From positions 1,831,636 through 1,895,635 of the forward strand of contig NZ_KQ033871.1 of assembly GCF_000967195.1 (NCBI RefSeq): a stretch of DNA of 64,000 nt, written 5' to 3'. The DNA comes from Lactobacillus kullabergensis (lineage in GTDB: Bacteria > Bacillota > Bacilli > Lactobacillales > Lactobacillaceae). Under the pieces are notes generated by a model that did no database searches, was not told the origin of the DNA, and worked only from the letters and a program-made list of their open reading frames with translations. The stretch's first letter is position 1, and each line of letters starts with the position of its first letter. Positions 1-9,693 of this stretch are shown piece by piece. A program made the translations under genes and the position numbers.

Positions 1-613
1 TGTTGTCTTTGTCTACGAAAAAGACAACATGCCTGAATCAGATAACCACGAAGATACTGTTATTCCAAATTATCGCCAAAAAGCTGCACCAGTTACTGTA
101 AAATATCAAGACGAATTCGGTAATACTTTAGCTGAAAATATAGTTTTAAATGGTTACGTTGGCGATGGCTATACCACTGGTTCCGAGCCTGTTGTAGGCT
201 ATACTCTAAAAGCTAGACCAGATAATGCCACAGGTTTCTTTAGTGCTTACCCACAAAGCGTAATTTACATATATGCCAAAGACAATCAGGATAATCCTCA
301 AATTAATGACGGTGATACGGGAAAGGATAAAACTGATAAAACCGGAAAGTCCAATAAGATAACAGAAACCGGAAATCATAAGCGTAATAATAGTGGTAAA
401 AATAATGATAGTTCCGGTGATTTAATTAACACTGACAACCATAATGGTCAAACTGCTACCAAGGTAGCAAACAATAATAATGCAAAAAAGGATGAAAAAA
501 TACCACAAACCGGATCTGATGAACATTCACAATTGGCTGCTTTGTTACTTGGTTTTATGGCAACTATTAGCAGCACAGCAGGTGCTTGGTTTAATCGGAA
601 AAAGAAAGAATAA
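1..613 (+). CDS. C-terminal part of an LPxTG-anchored MucBP surface protein (5' truncated by window edge)
   Basis: The reading frame is open from base 2, so the gene starts before the window and only the last ~203 residues are visible. The frame enters at the end of one MucBP-like repeat (VVFVYEKDN), then contains a complete MucBP-type domain (about bases 80-285: YQDEFGN, GYTL, ATGFF motifs), a Lys/Asn-rich spacer, and a sortase signal IPQTG followed by a hydrophobic segment and a RKKKE tail. The first position of the sorting motif is Ile rather than Leu. MucBP domains of this family are linked to mucus or host-surface binding. The repeat is very like those in the next genes, so this is probably another member of the same adhesin cluster. 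Confidence 0.85.
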   Translation, partial: VVFVYEKDNMPESDNHEDTVIPNYRQKAAPVTVKYQDEFGNTLAENIVLNGYVGDGYTTGSEPVVGYTLKARPDNATGFFSAYPQSVIYIYAKDNQDNPQINDGDTGKDKTDKTGKSNKITETGNHKRNNSGKNNDSSGDLINTDNHNGQTATKVANNNNAKKDEKIPQTGSDEHSQLAALLLGFMATISSTAGAWFNRKKKE

Positions 614-636
614 CTAAAATCAATACTAATTGCAAA

Positions 637-677
637 AATGCTTCGTGAAGTATACATCGCTTTTCGAAGTATTTTTT
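637..677 (+). terminator. Probable rho-independent terminator
   Basis: A 9-bp stem (AATGCTTCG with CGAAGTATT, one G-T pair) with a long loop is followed by a run of T. It lies just downstream of the first adhesin gene. Confidence 0.5.
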
Positions 678-786
678 ATGTAAACATTAACTTATTATTA
701 TATTAAAAAATGTTTATTTGACCTATAATTACTATCCTAATATACTATTTATGAACATTTTTTATATTAGTAGTATAGGAAAAATT

Positions 787-2550
787 ATGAATAAACAAAA
801 AACATTATATAGCAGTATGGCAGTCGTAACATTGGGACTGTTTTGTATCAATTCGCAAGTCGTTCAAGCGGATAAATTACCGAAAAACCAGGTAACTAAC
901 AGTTCTTTGACTAAGAAAGTTGTTAATCCTAAATATAATTCCACTTTAGCTTCTGCCAAACCAAACAATGACGCAGTTTCTGCCGATTATCTGAGTAATA
1001 AATCTAATTCTGAAATTAACAATTCCGCGATTAAAAGTGAATGGAACAACTTGGAAGTTAGTTACAATAACCATGTTTTAACAATTCACAGTGGTACTGT
1101 TACAAATCCCAAAAGAATAGCTGGTAACATTAAAAGTGTTGATACAAGCGACATTACGAAAATAAAACTAGATGGTAAATTAACAATTAATGGTTCGGCA
1201 CTTGAGCTTTTTAGTGAGCTTAATAATTTAGTATCAATTGAAAATCTCAACCAGCTTGACACGACTAATGTAACTGACATGTCATATATGTTCGCTGGTT
1301 GCCTTAAATTACAAAACATCAATGTAGCTAGATTCAACACTACAAATGTGACCACCATGCGAGCAATGTTTGCTACTTGTGATAATTTAACCAACTTGGA
1401 TTTATCAAATTTTGACAGTAGCAAGGTAGTAGATATGTCATATATGTTTGCTTCCAGCAGGCAACTAGCAAACATAACTTTCTCCAACAAGTTCAATACG
1501 AGTATTGTCACCAATATGTCCAACATGTTTTATGACTGCCAAAGCCTTGATGGTCTTGATTTAGCTAATTTTAAGACAACAAGAGTTGCCAATATGCAGG
1601 CAATGTTTGCGTATTGCTCAAAACTAACTAATTTGAATTTATCTAGCTTTGATACGAGCAGAGTTTATAATATGCAAAAAATGTTTACAGGTGACAAAAA
1701 TCTTAAAATCCTTGATATTAGCAAATTTACTATATCTAATGGTGTTAATACAGGTGATATGTTATCTGATTTAGCCAGTCTCAACACTTTAAAACTCGGT
1801 TCTAATACAATTATTAAAAATACAGGATTAAATACACCAGTCACATGGTCATATAATGGCGAAAAGTTCTCATCAGCTGAGCTAATTGCACAATACGATG
1901 GTTCAAAACCTGGTACTTATACTGCTATTTCAACCACAAATCCCGGTCCTAAGCCTGTTGATCCGACACCTGTTATGCCTGATCCTAAACCAAAGCCAAC
2001 TCCGATTAAACCCAACTTGTCCTCTTCATCTGTCACTGTTCATTATCAAGACGAAAATGGCAACGAAATTGCTCCAAACAAAATTATCACTGGATATATA
2101 GGTGACGGATATGTCACTCCTGCTATAACTGCTGGTGGCTACCTTTTGAAGCTTCGACCAAACAATGCTGTTGGTTTCTTCACCAAAAATCCGCAAGATG
2201 TTGTTTACGTTTATACCAAGGCATCAGAAAATGAAATTAATCAAGCAGATACCCCAGCTAATACAACACCTACTGATAAAAACAGGCAAAATTATACTCC
2301 TGAATCTAACCTGAATCCTGAAGTAACAGATGATAATTCCTCTGCTAAAATTACACCATCATTAAAATCAACCAACCTTCCTAATAATGAAAATGGCGTT
2401 AAAACTGTAGCTGCTACTGATAAGCAAAATATTAAAACTTTACCGCAAACTGGTTTTGATGAAAAAAGTCGAATAGTTGCCTTATTTTTCGGTAGCTTAG
2501 CTATATTCATCAGTTCAATTGGAACTTGGTTTAATCACAAAAAAGATTAA
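787..2550 (+). CDS. BspA-type leucine-rich repeat adhesin with MucBP domain and LPxTG anchor
   Basis: Secreted surface protein of 587 residues from the ATG at 787, chosen over an upstream in-frame TTG because it begins a normal signal peptide (cleavage likely after VQA, residue 27). Residues ~157-311 carry tandem ~25-residue BspA/DUF285 repeats with the motif DMSYMF; a Pro-rich linker follows; residues ~414-480 form one MucBP domain (VTVHYQDENGN, GYIGDGY, ATGFF-like NAVGFF); residues 552-556 are LPQTG, then a membrane segment and a KKD tail. It sits in tandem with three related genes. BspA repeats often bind host proteins; the ligand here is unknown. Confidence 0.88.
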   Translation: MNKQKTLYSSMAVVTLGLFCINSQVVQADKLPKNQVTNSSLTKKVVNPKYNSTLASAKPNNDAVSADYLSNKSNSEINNSAIKSEWNNLEVSYNNHVLTIHSGTVTNPKRIAGNIKSVDTSDITKIKLDGKLTINGSALELFSELNNLVSIENLNQLDTTNVTDMSYMFAGCLKLQNINVARFNTTNVTTMRAMFATCDNLTNLDLSNFDSSKVVDMSYMFASSRQLANITFSNKFNTSIVTNMSNMFYDCQSLDGLDLANFKTTRVANMQAMFAYCSKLTNLNLSSFDTSRVYNMQKMFTGDKNLKILDISKFTISNGVNTGDMLSDLASLNTLKLGSNTIIKNTGLNTPVTWSYNGEKFSSAELIAQYDGSKPGTYTAISTTNPGPKPVDPTPVMPDPKPKPTPIKPNLSSSSVTVHYQDENGNEIAPNKIITGYIGDGYVTPAITAGGYLLKLRPNNAVGFFTKNPQDVVYVYTKASENEINQADTPANTTPTDKNRQNYTPESNLNPEVTDDNSSAKITPSLKSTNLPNNENGVKTVAATDKQNIKTLPQTGFDEKSRIVALFFGSLAIFISSIGTWFNHKKD

Positions 2551-2709
2551 TTTAGACTTAATTACATCTAATATTTACTGTGAATAAGCTTATTTTATGA
2601 ATGATGGGCAAATTTTATTTACTTGTAGTATGCAAAAATATTAAATCTATATGAAAATACCTATCAAAGTATTGAATTGGTCAAAATATATGTATATACT
2701 TAATTACGG

Positions 2710-2740
2710 TATAATGAAATTTAGATGGTATAAATGGAGG
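2710..2740 (+). promoter_or_regulatory. -10 box and ribosome binding site of the SLAP-anchored adhesin
   Basis: A consensus TATAAT lies at 2710-2715 without a good -35 at normal spacing. A strong GGAGG at 2736-2740 sits six bases before the ATG at 2747, which fixes that start. Confidence 0.45.
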
Positions 2741-2746
2741 AAAAAT

Positions 2747-4492
2747 ATGAGTAAGCATAACAATTTTTATCATAAAGGTAAAAAGGTACTATTCTCTAGT
2801 ATGGCAGTTGCTGCGTTAAGCGTAATTGCAGTTAATCCTGTTGCAGCTAAGACTGCCGAAGCACAGAAAGAGCAACCTGCTAAGTCAGCTGATACAAAGC
2901 CGACAGTACCACCAGTTAATTCTGGTGATAACGCTGGCGAAAATGATTCACACAGTCTATGGGCTTCAAGTTGGACTGAGGGCATTTATAGTTATGACAA
3001 AAAGACTAAGACTTTTACTATTAGACTAGGTAAAGAAAATAAATTTAACAATCATTATGCAGGTGATCAAGAACCACCTATCAATCCCGCCCGAATAGCT
3101 TGGAATATTGATGATGTTAACACAGATGAAATTGAAACCATTAACATTGACGGTCCTGTTATTTTCGAAGGAGATGCCAGTTTATTATTTGCTAATTTAC
3201 CAAACTTGAAGAAAATTAAGGGATTAAACAACCTTAATACAAAAGAAGTTACTAGCATGAAAGAAATGTTTGCCAATGATCCTAAATTAACTTCAATAGA
3301 CCTGTCAAACTTTAACACTTCTAACGTAACTGACATGATGGGTATGTTCTTTGGCGATGAAGCATTAAGTACTTTAAATGTATCCAACTTTAAGACAGAT
3401 TCAGTAGAAGACATGTCTTATATGTTTAGTGATGATTCAAGTTTAACCAAAATTGATGGCTTGGAAAAATTCAACACCGAAAAAGTTACTAAGATGTGGG
3501 AAATGTTTAAGGGTGATAAAGCTTTGACATCCCTAGACATTAGTAGTTTTAAGATGCTTGAAAATAACGAAACCATTAAAGATGACGTTTCTGACACTAA
3601 CAATACCGACGATAATAAAGGTACTGCAAACCCATCTCATCAAACATATACCATTGATCAAGATATGTTATCAGGCATGGACAGCTTAAGTGATATTACA
3701 CTTGGTGCAGGTAATATCATTAACAATTCAGGACTCCGTGGTTCAGTAGAAGAGAGTCTATGGGATGGAAAGACTACCTGGTTCTTAAATGATAGTAAAG
3801 ACAAAGGATTAAGTTCAGTAGAACTTATGCAGAAATTTGACGGTAAAAATGATGTTACTAAATATGCTGGTGAATACACTACCACCAAGCCTGCTCCAAC
3901 TACACCAAACACACCTTCAACCCCAAGCACACCAAGCACCCCTTCAACTCCAAGTACTCCAACTACACCAAGCACACCGACTACTCCAAGTAATACTACT
4001 AACACAGGTAACACCAACACAAATACTACGACTGATAAGCAAGACACTAATAAGACCGATACTAACAAGCCAGACACTAACAAGCCTGCTGCTGACAACA
4101 AGAAGCCAGCTAAGAAGGCCAAGAAAGGTGTTAAGAGAGTAGTTACCCACAACGCTTATATCTTTAACCAAAAAGGCAAGCGTGTAAAAGCTGAATACTT
4201 CGTTGGTAAAACTATTACTACTTATGGTACTAAGACCATTAACGGCAAGAAGTTCTATGCTTTAGGCAAGAACCGTTTCGTTAAGGCTAATAATGTTACT
4301 GGTATCAACCGTAAATTAAAGCACAATGCCTTTATTTACACTAAGAAAGCCAATAACAAAGTTAAACGTTATGGTCATGATGTTCTGAAGAAGAACAAGT
4401 CAGTTAGAACTTACGGTGGTGCTGTTAAGATGCACAATAAGTTATACTACATCGTAGGCAAGAATCAATTTGTCAAGAAAGCTAACTTTTAA
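2747..4492 (+). CDS. BspA-type leucine-rich repeat surface protein carried by SLAP domains
   Basis: 581 residues from the ATG at 2747. Signal peptide to about VAA (residue 34); BspA/DUF285 repeats at ~163-268 (MKEMF, MMGMFF, MSYMF motifs); a Thr/Pro/Ser linker of TPS/TPT triplets at ~383-415; a Lys/Asp/Asn-rich stretch; then two SLAP (S-layer associated) domains at ~464-581 (THNAYIF, KRVKAEYF, FYALGKNRFVK; HNAFIY, YYIVGKNQFVK). It has no LPxTG motif, so it is expected to be held non-covalently on the wall through SLAP, unlike its neighbours with the same repeat domain. The ligand is unknown. It ends in a clear terminator. Confidence 0.88.
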   Translation: MSKHNNFYHKGKKVLFSSMAVAALSVIAVNPVAAKTAEAQKEQPAKSADTKPTVPPVNSGDNAGENDSHSLWASSWTEGIYSYDKKTKTFTIRLGKENKFNNHYAGDQEPPINPARIAWNIDDVNTDEIETINIDGPVIFEGDASLLFANLPNLKKIKGLNNLNTKEVTSMKEMFANDPKLTSIDLSNFNTSNVTDMMGMFFGDEALSTLNVSNFKTDSVEDMSYMFSDDSSLTKIDGLEKFNTEKVTKMWEMFKGDKALTSLDISSFKMLENNETIKDDVSDTNNTDDNKGTANPSHQTYTIDQDMLSGMDSLSDITLGAGNIINNSGLRGSVEESLWDGKTTWFLNDSKDKGLSSVELMQKFDGKNDVTKYAGEYTTTKPAPTTPNTPSTPSTPSTPSTPSTPTTPSTPTTPSNTTNTGNTNTNTTTDKQDTNKTDTNKPDTNKPAADNKKPAKKAKKGVKRVVTHNAYIFNQKGKRVKAEYFVGKTITTYGTKTINGKKFYALGKNRFVKANNVTGINRKLKHNAFIYTKKANNKVKRYGHDVLKKNKSVRTYGGAVKMHNKLYYIVGKNQFVKKANF

Positions 4493-4523
4493 AGATTAAG
4501 AGATTTACTCTATAAATGAAAAG

Positions 4524-4563
4524 AACTCAACTAGCAGTTAAAAATGCTAATTGAGTTTTTTTC
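4524..4563 (+). terminator. Rho-independent terminator
   Basis: A 13-bp stem (AACTCAACTAGCA with TGCTAATTGAGTT, one mismatch) and a short A-rich loop are followed by seven T residues, directly after the SLAP adhesin gene. Confidence 0.85.
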
Positions 4564-4825
4564 TATGCTCAAAAATTAATAAATTACTTCTAAATTATGT
4601 GTCTATATTACTACCTAGTGCTATATCTTCCAGCAAATAACCAAATTGAATTTAAAAATCAAAAATTACCTCTTAGCTAAGGCTAATTATTAATTCTTTT
4701 AAAATAAGTCGAAATGTATAAATAATGTTATTAAGTTTAATGAATTGTATAATAAGGTAAATAAGGTATAAGAAAAATATTAATCATGTATATGTTTATT
4801 TTATAATCAAGGAATGAATAGCAAA
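4564..4825. other. AT-rich intergenic region without recognisable gene
   Basis: Together with the terminator before it this is more than 300 bases without a gene. It is AT-rich and presumably carries the promoter of the next adhesin (a TATAAT at 4748-4753 is one candidate, with no good -35). I see no RNA gene or repeat in it. Confidence 0.5.
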
Positions 4826-6772
4826 ATGAGCCAGAAAAAGAAATCTATGCGAACCAAAACAGCAACAATGTTTTTCAGTATTGCTACAGCAATTTCAAGT
4901 TCACTAACTGTTAGCTCTATAACAGCTAAAGCAGATCCATCTCTGCCCTCTCCTGCACAAATTAAGAATAAACAAATTAGTAATACCAATTATGCTAATT
5001 CTAAGTTAATTAGCAAAGAGCAACCAAACCCTCAAAAACAACTTCAGCCAAAAATTGCAGAGTCTACTGCTCCAAGTGCTGCTAATTTTAAATGGGGCAA
5101 CCTTGATGTCAGCTATAGTAACCATGTAATTACCGTCCCCAGTGGCAGTGTAGGTCAACCGGATTCTTTAGCTCACATTAACGGCATTAATAGTGACGAT
5201 GTGCAAGAAGTTAAATTTACAGGTCAACTAAAGATTGGCTCAGCTTCTGAAATGTTTAAAGACTTAACTAATTTAACTAAAATCACTGGTTTGGAAAATC
5301 TGGATACATCTGCTACCAGTGATATGCGGTACATGTTTACGAATTGCCAAAATTTAACCAGCATAGATGGCATTGATAATTTGCAGACCACCAAAGTTAC
5401 TAATATGTCTTTTATGTTTGCGGGCTGCAGTAAATTAGCCAGTCTGGACCTATCAAGTTTTAATACTGCTAATACTAGTTATGTAGAGAGCATGTTTCAG
5501 GATTGTGAAAATTTACAGAACATTAAGTTTTCACCTGATTTCACAATAGCCAAGGTGGACGATATAAGTCACATGTTCAGTGGATGTTCAAGCTTAACTG
5601 CTTTAGATCTCAGTATGTTTAATACTAGCCAAGTTAAAAAAATGATTTGGACTTTTAAGGATTGCTCCAGCTTAACCAAGTTGGATTTATCATCATTCGA
5701 CACGTCTAACGTAATTGATATGAATGGGATGTTTAATAATTGTAGTAGCTTAAAAGAACTTGATCTCAGGAGTTTTATCATAGATCCCAATATTGATAAG
5801 GGTTATATGTTAGATGGACTCGCTAAATTAAATACCCTTAAACTAGGTAAAAATACATATATTAATGATACACATCTTAACACTTCAGGAACTTGGGTCA
5901 ATATCGGCAATGGAAAAGAAGACGCACCACAAGCAAACAATAAATATCCGTCTGAAGACTTAATTGCCCATGCCCGCGACATTCTTGGCGACACTTATAT
6001 TCGACCAGGTAGTCCTATTACTGTTTCTTACTTGGATACTAGTAAAAGATCACTTACACCTGATATTAGTTTGAAGGGTAAAATTGGCGATGATTATAAG
6101 GTGACGGCGAAGACAATTCCGGGATATACCGTAAAGGAAGTCCCAGATAATGCCACTGGAGTTTTCACTGATCAACAGCAGAATGTCAAATTTATTTATT
6201 CTGCTGACCCCGAATCTAACTCTACAAATACACCAATTAAAGCTGCAAATGTTACCGTTTTTTATCAAGATGAAAACGGCAATCAAATCGCACCTGAAAC
6301 CATATTACAAGGCAATGTGGGTGACGGCTATACTACTGGTGTTGTTGAGATCCCGGGTTATACTTTAAAAGTAAGGCCTGAGAATGCCACCGGTTTTTTC
6401 AGTACTGCACCGCAAAGCGTAACTTATATTTATGCTCAAAATAATGCCATCCCTGAAGAAAATGACCAAAATAGTCCAACAAATTCATCCAGTAATAACC
6501 CTAGCCAAAAAGGGACTTCACAAACTAATGAGTCCCAAAATAAGCACAGGCTCAACAAGAATGGTGTTACTGAGAACTATACTATTTTCAAATCCTCTGA
6601 CAGTGATTCTGACTCCACTAATCCAGTACTTATCACCAACAATGGCCAAGAAGAAGAGTTGCCACAAACTGGCACTAATGAACGTTCACAAATAATCGAG
6701 CTGCTGTTAGGCCTGTTGTCGGTAATTTGCAGCCTGCTTGCCAGCTGCTTTAGTAAAAAGAAAAAAGGGTGA
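4826..6772 (+). CDS. BspA-type leucine-rich repeat adhesin with two MucBP-like domains and LPxTG anchor
   Basis: 648 residues from the ATG at 4826; an in-frame ATG at 4814 touches the AAGGA ribosome site, so the later start is preferred. Signal peptide ends near AKA; BspA/DUF285 repeats at ~158-315 (MRYMF, MSFMF, MSHMF-like ISHMF, MNGMF); a divergent MucBP-like domain at ~398-463 and a typical one at ~475-540 (VTVFYQDENGN, ATGFF); an Asn/Ser-rich stalk; LPQTG at 612-616, membrane segment and KKKKG tail. Same architecture as the gene at 787, with one more MucBP unit. Likely a sortase-anchored host- or mucus-binding protein. Confidence 0.88.
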   Translation: MSQKKKSMRTKTATMFFSIATAISSSLTVSSITAKADPSLPSPAQIKNKQISNTNYANSKLISKEQPNPQKQLQPKIAESTAPSAANFKWGNLDVSYSNHVITVPSGSVGQPDSLAHINGINSDDVQEVKFTGQLKIGSASEMFKDLTNLTKITGLENLDTSATSDMRYMFTNCQNLTSIDGIDNLQTTKVTNMSFMFAGCSKLASLDLSSFNTANTSYVESMFQDCENLQNIKFSPDFTIAKVDDISHMFSGCSSLTALDLSMFNTSQVKKMIWTFKDCSSLTKLDLSSFDTSNVIDMNGMFNNCSSLKELDLRSFIIDPNIDKGYMLDGLAKLNTLKLGKNTYINDTHLNTSGTWVNIGNGKEDAPQANNKYPSEDLIAHARDILGDTYIRPGSPITVSYLDTSKRSLTPDISLKGKIGDDYKVTAKTIPGYTVKEVPDNATGVFTDQQQNVKFIYSADPESNSTNTPIKAANVTVFYQDENGNQIAPETILQGNVGDGYTTGVVEIPGYTLKVRPENATGFFSTAPQSVTYIYAQNNAIPEENDQNSPTNSSSNNPSQKGTSQTNESQNKHRLNKNGVTENYTIFKSSDSDSDSTNPVLITNNGQEEELPQTGTNERSQIIELLLGLLSVICSLLASCFSKKKKG

Positions 6773-6782
6773 TTGCAAATTC

Positions 6783-6813
6783 AAAAATTCCGTCATAATT
6801 GACGGAATTTTTT
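6783..6813 (+). terminator. Rho-independent terminator
   Basis: A perfect 12-bp stem (AAAAATTCCGTC with GACGGAATTTTT), a 6-base loop and a T run, ten bases after the adhesin stop codon. Confidence 0.9.
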
Positions 6814-6878
6814 GTCTTGCATAAAAATAAACGAACCGTTTTAATAAGAGAAGAAATTTTTTAAAAAAAGGAGTAAAA

Positions 6879-7952
6879 ATGGGACTTAACAAACCACTTT
6901 TATTTGCGCTTAGCGATACTAAGCCTGGACCAAAAAACTTAATTACAGATGTTGCGGGCATTACCGTTGGCCACAAGACGGTTGTCACTGACAGACTCAG
7001 GACTGGCGTCACTGTGATCAACCCCTGCCCAGACAATATCTTTCGTGAAAAAATGCCGGCAGCTGCACACGTTATCAACGGCTTTGGCAAAAGCACAGGA
7101 CTCATTCAAGTTAACGAGCTGGGTACAATTGAAACACCACTGGTTTTAACCAATACTCTCAACGTGGGTACCGCATCAATGGCTTTAGTCAAAAGAATGC
7201 TGGCTGAAAATCCTGAAATTGGTCTGTCAACTGGCAGCGTCAATCCGATCATCATGGAGTGCAATGACAGTTCGATTAACCATATTCGCGATTTAGGCGT
7301 CACCGAAGACGATGTTAACGATGCTTTTGCAGCTGCTAGTGCAGATTTCGCTGAAGGCGGAGTTGGCGGTGGCACAGGAATGCGCTGCTATGAACTTAAG
7401 GGCGGTATTGGCTCGGCTTCAAGACAAGTCGAAATTGACGGTAAGACCTTTACAATGGGCGCACTTGTTATGTCCAATTTTGGTCTTAGTGCTGATTTGA
7501 ACATTTATGGTCATGCTATTGGTAAAAAATTTGTGGATAACAAGGACAGTAAGGAAAAAGGCAGCATTATCACAGTAATTGCTACTGACATTCCGTTTAA
7601 CTCCAGACAACTAAAACGCATTGCCAAGCGTTCCGGTGTTGGTATCACACGCAGCGGCTCATTTAGCGGCAACGGTAGTGGCGAGATTACTCTAGCTTTC
7701 TCTACTGCTAACCGGGTAAGTCATTTCCCCGACCATGAGTTGAGTACAATCCAGGCAATTACTGATGACAAAATTGACCGCTACTTCAGAATTACGGTAG
7801 ATATTGTGCACGAAGCCATTCTCAGTTCTTTGGCTCATGCCCAAACAACGTCCGACCGTGACGGTAAGCCAATGTTATGCCTAAAAGATGCCCTATTGCA
7901 TCTGGGTGATGATAAAGAGGCAGTGCAATTAGTTGCAGATTTAGGACTTTAA
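6879..7952 (+). CDS. DmpA/S58-family aminopeptidase (self-cleaving Ntn-type hydrolase)
   Basis: 357 residues, near the family's usual length of about 375. The S58 (P1/DmpA) family are L-aminopeptidase/D-esterases that cut themselves before a Ser that becomes the catalytic N-terminus. The sequence shows the family pattern: DVAGITVGH near the N-terminus, TNTLNVGTASM, GGVGGGTGMRC, and GSIITVIATDIPF in which G228-S229 is the likely self-cleavage site, then GNGSGEITLAFSTANR. No signal peptide, so cytoplasmic. A good AAGGAG precedes the ATG at 6879. It stands alone between terminators; its natural substrate cannot be read from context. Confidence 0.85.
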   Translation: MGLNKPLLFALSDTKPGPKNLITDVAGITVGHKTVVTDRLRTGVTVINPCPDNIFREKMPAAAHVINGFGKSTGLIQVNELGTIETPLVLTNTLNVGTASMALVKRMLAENPEIGLSTGSVNPIIMECNDSSINHIRDLGVTEDDVNDAFAAASADFAEGGVGGGTGMRCYELKGGIGSASRQVEIDGKTFTMGALVMSNFGLSADLNIYGHAIGKKFVDNKDSKEKGSIITVIATDIPFNSRQLKRIAKRSGVGITRSGSFSGNGSGEITLAFSTANRVSHFPDHELSTIQAITDDKIDRYFRITVDIVHEAILSSLAHAQTTSDRDGKPMLCLKDALLHLGDDKEAVQLVADLGL

Positions 7953-7992
7953 TCAGATACCGGTAACAATAATTTTTCCTATCTTGCAGTGT

Positions 7993-8028
7993 TATAATTA
8001 ACTGAAAATGTGAGCGATTGCAAAGGAG
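7993..8028 (+). promoter_or_regulatory. -10 box, cre-like site and RBS of the 1,6-alpha-glucosidase gene
   Basis: TATAAT lies at 7993-7998. TGTGAGCGATTGCA at 8009-8022 matches the CcpA cre consensus (TGWAANCGNTNWCA) at 12 of 14 positions. AAGGAG at 8023-8028 is the ribosome site for the ATG at 8036. A cre between -10 and start would suit catabolite repression; no clear -35 is seen. Confidence 0.45.
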
Positions 8029-8035
8029 AATTAAT

Positions 8036-9652
8036 ATGACACCATGGTGGAAAAATGCAGTAATTTATCAGATCTATCCCAAGTCTTTCCAAGATAGCAA
8101 CGGTGACGGTATTGGTGACCTGCCCGGCATTATTAGTCACTTGGATTATTTGCAAAAATTGGGAATAGATGCAATTTGGCTTTCACCAATTTATAAATCT
8201 CCTGGCATCGATAATGGGTATGATATTGCCGATTATAAAGCAATCGATCTGCAATATGGCAGCATGCAAGATATGGACAGGCTGATTAGTGAGGCTAAAA
8301 AACGCGGTATTCGAATCATCATGGATTTAGTCGTTAATCATACTTCTGATCAACATGAGTGGTTTATTGAAGCACGTAAAAGTAAAGATAATCCTTACCG
8401 AGACTATTACATCTGGCGTGATCCTGTTGCCGGTCATGAACCTAATGATCTAAAATCTGATTTTTCAGGTTCTGCCTGGCAATTTGATGATAAAACGAGC
8501 CAGTATTACTTACACTTTTTTGCCCCGCAACAACCAGATTTGAACTGGCAAAACCCACAATTACGGCACAAAATATATGACATGATGAACTTCTGGCTTG
8601 ATAAAGGCATTGGTGGCTTTCGCATGGACGTGATCGAACTAATTGGCAAAGAGCCGGATCGCAAAATTCGCGAAAATGGTCCCCAGCTTCATCATTATAT
8701 TCAGGAAATGAACCAAGCTGTTTTAGCTAACCGCGATGTAGTCACTGTTGGTGAGACCTGGAGTGCTGATCTCGATAGTGCCCGTAAATATTCTGATCCT
8801 GACCGGCATGAGCTCTCTATGATTTTTCAGTTTGAAGATCAAAACATTGATAAACAGCCGGGAAAGACAAAATGGGATCTTAAACCCTTTAAGGCCAGCG
8901 ATCTTAAAGAGATCTTGATTAAATGGCAAACACAAATTGATTATAATCATGGCTGGAATAGTTTGTTCTGGGAGAACCATGACCTTCCCCGTGTCATTTC
9001 ACGTTGGGGTGATGACGGCAAATACCGCGTACAATCTGCCAAAATGTTTGCCATTGCCTTACATTTAATGCGTGGTACTCCGTATATTTATAATGGTGAA
9101 GAAATTGGTATGACTAACTGCCCAGTCAAAGATATCTCTGAAGTTGAAGACCTCGAGAGTATCAATATGTATAATGAGCGAATCAAGCAAGGTTATACCA
9201 AAGAAGAACTTATCAGGTCAATCAATGCCAAAGGACGCGACAATGCCCGCAGGCCGATGCAATGGTCAACGGCTAAAGCTGCTGGCTTTACTACTGGTAA
9301 GCCTTGGCTGGCACTTAATCCTAATTATCAGGATATTAACGTTCAAGCCGCTTTGGCGGACCCACAATCAATTTTTTATACCTATCAAAAACTCATTAAA
9401 TTACGTCATGAAAACGAAATTATCGTTAATGGCAGCTTCACTCCTGTTTCTGCCAGTCCTAGCATCTTGGCATATTACCGTGAACTTGCTGGCGAGCGCT
9501 GGTTAGTCGTTGCTAATTTGACAGGCAATGAAGAACGATTTTCTGCACCTGATAAAATTGACCAAGTTTTAATTAGTAATTATAATGCACCGCAATCACT
9601 TAATAACATTAACTTAAGGCCATATGAAGCCTTCGCTGTGGTCGTAAAATAA
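8036..9652 (+). CDS. dexB: GH13_31 glucan 1,6-alpha-glucosidase (DexB-like)
   Basis: 538 residues from the ATG at 8036, chosen over an upstream TTG because AAGGAG lies 7 bases before it. GH13 signatures in order: DLVVNH (~97-102), GGFRMDVIE with nucleophile D198, VTVGETW with acid/base E240, and NHDLPR holding the third Asp. This fits cytoplasmic enzymes that release glucose from the non-reducing ends of isomalto-oligosaccharides and dextran. The GETW and RMDVIEL motifs resemble lactobacillar DexB more than the maltose-type enzyme encoded at 24035-25702, but the 1,6 specificity is inferred. It is monocistronic with its own terminator and a cre-like site. Confidence 0.85.
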   Translation: MTPWWKNAVIYQIYPKSFQDSNGDGIGDLPGIISHLDYLQKLGIDAIWLSPIYKSPGIDNGYDIADYKAIDLQYGSMQDMDRLISEAKKRGIRIIMDLVVNHTSDQHEWFIEARKSKDNPYRDYYIWRDPVAGHEPNDLKSDFSGSAWQFDDKTSQYYLHFFAPQQPDLNWQNPQLRHKIYDMMNFWLDKGIGGFRMDVIELIGKEPDRKIRENGPQLHHYIQEMNQAVLANRDVVTVGETWSADLDSARKYSDPDRHELSMIFQFEDQNIDKQPGKTKWDLKPFKASDLKEILIKWQTQIDYNHGWNSLFWENHDLPRVISRWGDDGKYRVQSAKMFAIALHLMRGTPYIYNGEEIGMTNCPVKDISEVEDLESINMYNERIKQGYTKEELIRSINAKGRDNARRPMQWSTAKAAGFTTGKPWLALNPNYQDINVQAALADPQSIFYTYQKLIKLRHENEIIVNGSFTPVSASPSILAYYRELAGERWLVVANLTGNEERFSAPDKIDQVLISNYNAPQSLNNINLRPYEAFAVVVK

Positions 9653-9654
9653 AT

Positions 9655-9693
9655 AAAAGTCGTATTTAAGTTTAACTTCAAATACGGCTTTTT
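9655..9693 (+). terminator. Rho-independent terminator
   Basis: A 13-bp stem (AAAAGTCGTATTT with AAATACGGCTTTT, one G-T pair) followed by T residues, immediately after the glucosidase stop. Confidence 0.85.

Noticed and set aside
3893-3990. Short repeats resembling a CRISPR or satellite array
   Set aside because: They are degenerate codons for a TPS/TPT linker in frame with the adhesin; there are no equal spacers or cas genes.
3658-4152. Long minus-strand open frame rich in Val/Leu/Gly opposite the SLAP adhesin linker
   Set aside because: It is the antisense image of the TPS/TPT repeat and Lys-rich linker; low-complexity coding DNA leaves the opposite frame open. No ribosome site or family.
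4802-4807. TATAAT directly before the adhesin ribosome site
   Set aside because: Only one base from the AAGGA site, so a transcript from it would lack the ribosome site.
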